NCBI GenBank assembly: GCA_031082315.1
Contig: JAVHLC010000001.1
Coordinates: 62,001 to 126,000 of the forward strand
Reading direction: 5' to 3'
Source: Thermodesulfobacteriota bacterium
GTDB lineage: Bacteria; Desulfobacterota; QYQD01
DNA: 64,000 bases
Below, piece by piece: positions 61,866 through 64,000 of the stretch. Numbering within the stretch: position 1 is the first letter of the stretch; each line of letters opens with the position of its first letter. The notes beneath the pieces are model-generated. The model saw only the letters and a program-made list of their open reading frames with translations. It was not told where the DNA came from and made no database searches. Made by a program: the position numbers and the translations under genes.

Positions 61866-63395
61866 TCAGATCGCTCTGCGATCCAAACTGCGGTACTGGA
61901 TAGCCTCGGAGATATGAGCAGATTTGACGGACGCCTCCCCTTCGATATCTGCAATAGTGCGGGCAATCTTTAATATGCGGCTGTAGGCCCGGGCGCTCAG
62001 GCCCAGCTTGTTGACCGCCACCTCCAGAAGCTTGTGTGATTCGGCGTCAATAGCGCAAAATTTCTTGATAAGGCGGGTATTCATCTGGGCATTACAGTGG
62101 ATGGGCTTGCCCTCAAATCGTTCCTTTTGCCTCCGGCGGGCCAGATCAACCCTCTTTCTTATCTCTTCTGACGACTCGCCGGGATGGATAGAGGCCAGGT
62201 CTTTATAGTTGAGGGCGGGCACTTCTACGTGGATATCTATGCGGTCGAGAAGCGGGCCGGAGATCTTTGAGCGATATTTTTGTATATAAAGATGCGTACA
62301 ACTGCACGTATGTTTAGCGCTCCCGTAATATCCGCACGGGCAGGGATTCATGGCCGCTACCAGCATAAACCGGGCCGGATAGGTAAGGGACATAGAGGCC
62401 CGCGCGATCGTAACCTGCCCATCCTCTAATGGCTGCCGCAACACCTCCAGGACGTTCTTTCTGAATTCCGGCAGTTCATCCAGAAAAAGCACACCATTGT
62501 GGGCCAGACTGACCTCTCCGGGTTTAGGAATCTGGCCGCCCCCGATCAGACCGGCATCAGAGATGGTATGATGCGGCTGACGAAACGAACGGGTAGCAAT
62601 AAGGGCGCTTCCCTGGGGCATTAGTCCCATGACACTAAAGACCTTAGTCGTCTCCAGGGCCTCCTCAAAGCTCATGGCCGGTAATATGGTCGGCAGGCGC
62701 TGCGCCAGCATGGTCTTGCCTGAGCCCGGGGGGCCGATCATTAACAGATTATGACCTCCGGCCGCGGCAATTTCCAAGGCCCTTTTGACGTGTTCCTGCC
62801 CCTTAACCTCATTAAAGTCCATATCGCTTTTACCGGCGGTGCAAAAGAGGGCATCCGTATCCACATCTGCCGGGGTCGGGATTCTTTTTCCATTGAGTAA
62901 TTCCACTGCCTCGGAAAGCCATTCTACCGGCAATACCTCGATGCCCTTTACGACCGCTCCTTCCAGGGCATTTTCTTTGGGCACTACGATGCCGGACAGC
63001 CCGGCGGCGCGTGCGGCCATAGCCATAGGCAGAACACCTTTCGTAGCTTTTATGCGGCCATCAAGCGAGAGTTCGCCGGATAACATATAATGGTGGAGAT
63101 TATCTTTGCTTATGGTTCCGGTAGCGGCCAGAATACCAACAGCTATGGGCAGATCATATCCTGTGCCTTCCTTCTTTATATCCGCCGGGGCCAGATTAAC
63201 CGTGACGCGATGGGTTGGAAACTCATAGCCTGAGTTCTTGATAGCGGATTTGACCCGGTCCTTGCTTTCTTTTACTGCGCCCTCGGGTAAGCCAACGGTG
63301 GAGAAGGCCGGCAGCCCGAAGGCAATATCCACTTCCACTTCGACTACATAGGCCTCAACACCCAGCACGGCGCTGCTCAGGATCTTTGCCAGCAT
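61866..63395 (-). CDS. comM: YifB/ComM family Mg-chelatase-like AAA+ ATPase
   Basis: 509 residues in three parts: an N-terminal Lon-like/ChlI fold (GLPEGAVKESKDRVKSAIKN), an AAA+ core with Walker A GPPGSGKTML and Walker B GVLFLDELPEF, and a zinc-like Cys segment (PCPCGYYG, HTCSC) before the C-terminal lid. ComM is a helicase that promotes branch migration during natural transformation and is widespread. The ATG at 63395 gives MLAKILSSAV, the family start. Confidence 0.93.
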   Translation of the reverse strand: MLAKILSSAVLGVEAYVVEVEVDIAFGLPAFSTVGLPEGAVKESKDRVKSAIKNSGYEFPTHRVTVNLAPADIKKEGTGYDLPIAVGILAATGTISKDNLHHYMLSGELSLDGRIKATKGVLPMAMAARAAGLSGIVVPKENALEGAVVKGIEVLPVEWLSEAVELLNGKRIPTPADVDTDALFCTAGKSDMDFNEVKGQEHVKRALEIAAAGGHNLLMIGPPGSGKTMLAQRLPTILPAMSFEEALETTKVFSVMGLMPQGSALIATRSFRQPHHTISDAGLIGGGQIPKPGEVSLAHNGVLFLDELPEFRKNVLEVLRQPLEDGQVTIARASMSLTYPARFMLVAAMNPCPCGYYGSAKHTCSCTHLYIQKYRSKISGPLLDRIDIHVEVPALNYKDLASIHPGESSEEIRKRVDLARRRQKERFEGKPIHCNAQMNTRLIKKFCAIDAESHKLLEVAVNKLGLSARAYSRILKIARTIADIEGEASVKSAHISEAIQYRSLDRRAI

Positions 63396-63478
63396 GAAAA
63401 ACTCTCCCGTCTTATGTCCACCTCGTATTTATCGGCGATGAAGGGTGGGAACTTAACGGAAGCACATATAATTTTAAA

Positions 63479-63648
63479 GGAACCCCTACGTTTCTGAGCG
63501 AAACTTGCTGGAGCAGCGGGGTACCCATCTAGGGCTAGCAGGAAGGGGAAAGCCAGCCCTTTAGTGGCTGGAAGAGGTAAGCATTCCCCACCTGCGAGCC
63601 CCGAAAGGGTCGCTGCGCAAGCCGTGAAGCGAAGAGACCAGGGGTTCC
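63479..63648. repeat. Structured dispersed element, copy 2
   Basis: 170 bases framed by GGAACCCCT (63479-63487) and AGGGGTTCC (63640-63648). Shares both ends and most of the right half with 41788-41933. The middle (about 63518-63585) is different and contains a second hairpin, CCAGCC/GGCTGG. The flank TAAAAACTCAGG at the right mirrors the left flank of copy 1 in inverted form. Confidence 0.65.
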
Positions 63649-63670
63649 CTAAAAACTCAGGAAACTCCCG

Positions 63671-64000
63671 TTATGATCTGCTGTAGGTGGAGATTATCTC
63701 CATAACCAGTTGAACGGTCCGGACCATGTCTTCGAGATGAATATATTCATTTGTGGTATGAACGGACTGCATGCCTGTGCCCAGTATTACGGTGGCAATG
63801 CCGTGGGCGTTAAAGATGTTGGCATCGCTCCCGCCGCCGCTTTTTTCCGGCGTGAGCCGGCGTCCCAGATTCTTTCCTGCCTCCTGCGCCAGGACAACGA
63901 CGGGATGGCTGTCAGGAATGGCCATTAATGGATACTCCTGAGTTACATCCAGGTGCAATGCGGGAAGGTCGCCATCTATCTTGCTCTTCTCTTTATAGGC
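63671..64000 (-). CDS. M20-family peptidase (PepT-like), C-terminal part, runs off the right edge
   Basis: The minus frame is open from the window edge (64000) to the stop at 63671, giving 109 residues of a C-terminus. GRRLTPEKSGGGSDANIFNAHGIATVILGTGMQSVHTTNEYI contains, in blocks, the SGGGSDAN loop and the metal ligand His in HTTNEYI, typical of M20 peptidases of the PepT-like type. These are zinc-dependent tri- or dipeptidases. The N-terminus lies outside. Confidence 0.85.
   Translation of the reverse strand, partial: AYKEKSKIDGDLPALHLDVTQEYPLMAIPDSHPVVVLAQEAGKNLGRRLTPEKSGGGSDANIFNAHGIATVILGTGMQSVHTTNEYIHLEDMVRTVQLVMEIISTYSRS

Overview
The window comes from the chromosome of a sulfate- or sulfur-respiring bacterium of the former Deltaproteobacteria (Desulfobacterota). 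The best evidence is a complete dsrMKJOP membrane complex operon headed by an RsbRD-like gene. The order rpsU-dnaG-rpoD and the hypABFCDE nickel-hydrogenase maturation set also fit such an anaerobe. The genus cannot be read from the sequence. No hydrogenase structural gene, rRNA, CRISPR array or origin is visible.

Layout. 1-9160: the end of an AAA+ ATPase gene, radC, then hypA-hypB-hypF, an intervening histidine kinase plus a cut-off Nramp transporter fragment, then hypC-hypD-hypE. 9280-16430: rpsU-dnaG-rpoD (ribosome, primase, primary sigma factor), tRNA-Met, a Nif3-like protein, a coiled-coil zinc-ribbon protein and the RNase P RNA. 16430-22945: ispD-ispF (isoprenoid MEP pathway), cysS, uvrB, uvrC, closed by a hairpin shared with the convergent dsr operon. 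22989-28636 (minus): RsbRD-like, dsrM, K, J, O, P with a recognisable promoter. 28805-32200 (minus): a fused EndoQ-like nuclease and UvrD-like helicase. 32266-36500: pabA-pabB-pabC (p-aminobenzoate for folate) behind a promoter and a leader terminator, then a DUF763 protein. 36764-41666: a large PAS hybrid kinase and convergent typA/bipA. 41994-47170 (minus): a YbhGFSR-like efflux ABC system. 47419-50950: a very short peptide unit, two small unknown genes, and mutS2 with a coupled release-factor-like protein.

51070-61865 is the accessory part. It contains a broken RelE-type toxin with its antitoxin, a 20-residue relic of a restriction enzyme, an IS30 remnant, a potassium channel, and a tightly packed, visibly GC-rich type I restriction-modification operon (hsdM-hsdS-BroN-hsdR-radC). 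The window ends with a comM/yifB ATPase and a partial M20 peptidase.

Repeats. Several repeat families lie between and even inside genes. An NPPxPxF-coding palindrome sits in frame in pabB and in the EndoQ-UvrD linker, and a different palindrome sits in frame in hsdM. Two copies of a structured 146-170 bp element and two copies of an 80-90 bp element, one abutting the IS30 remnant, were also found. A micro-palindrome (TCCGCC-N2-3-GGCGGA) is nested in one copy of each larger element.

The strongest candidates for new biology are the EndoQ-UvrD fusion, the five-gene type I RM operon with BroN and RadC, the pab leader attenuator, and the isolated short unit encoding a 30-residue Cys/Lys peptide. 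All calls come from reading the sequence; no database search was run.
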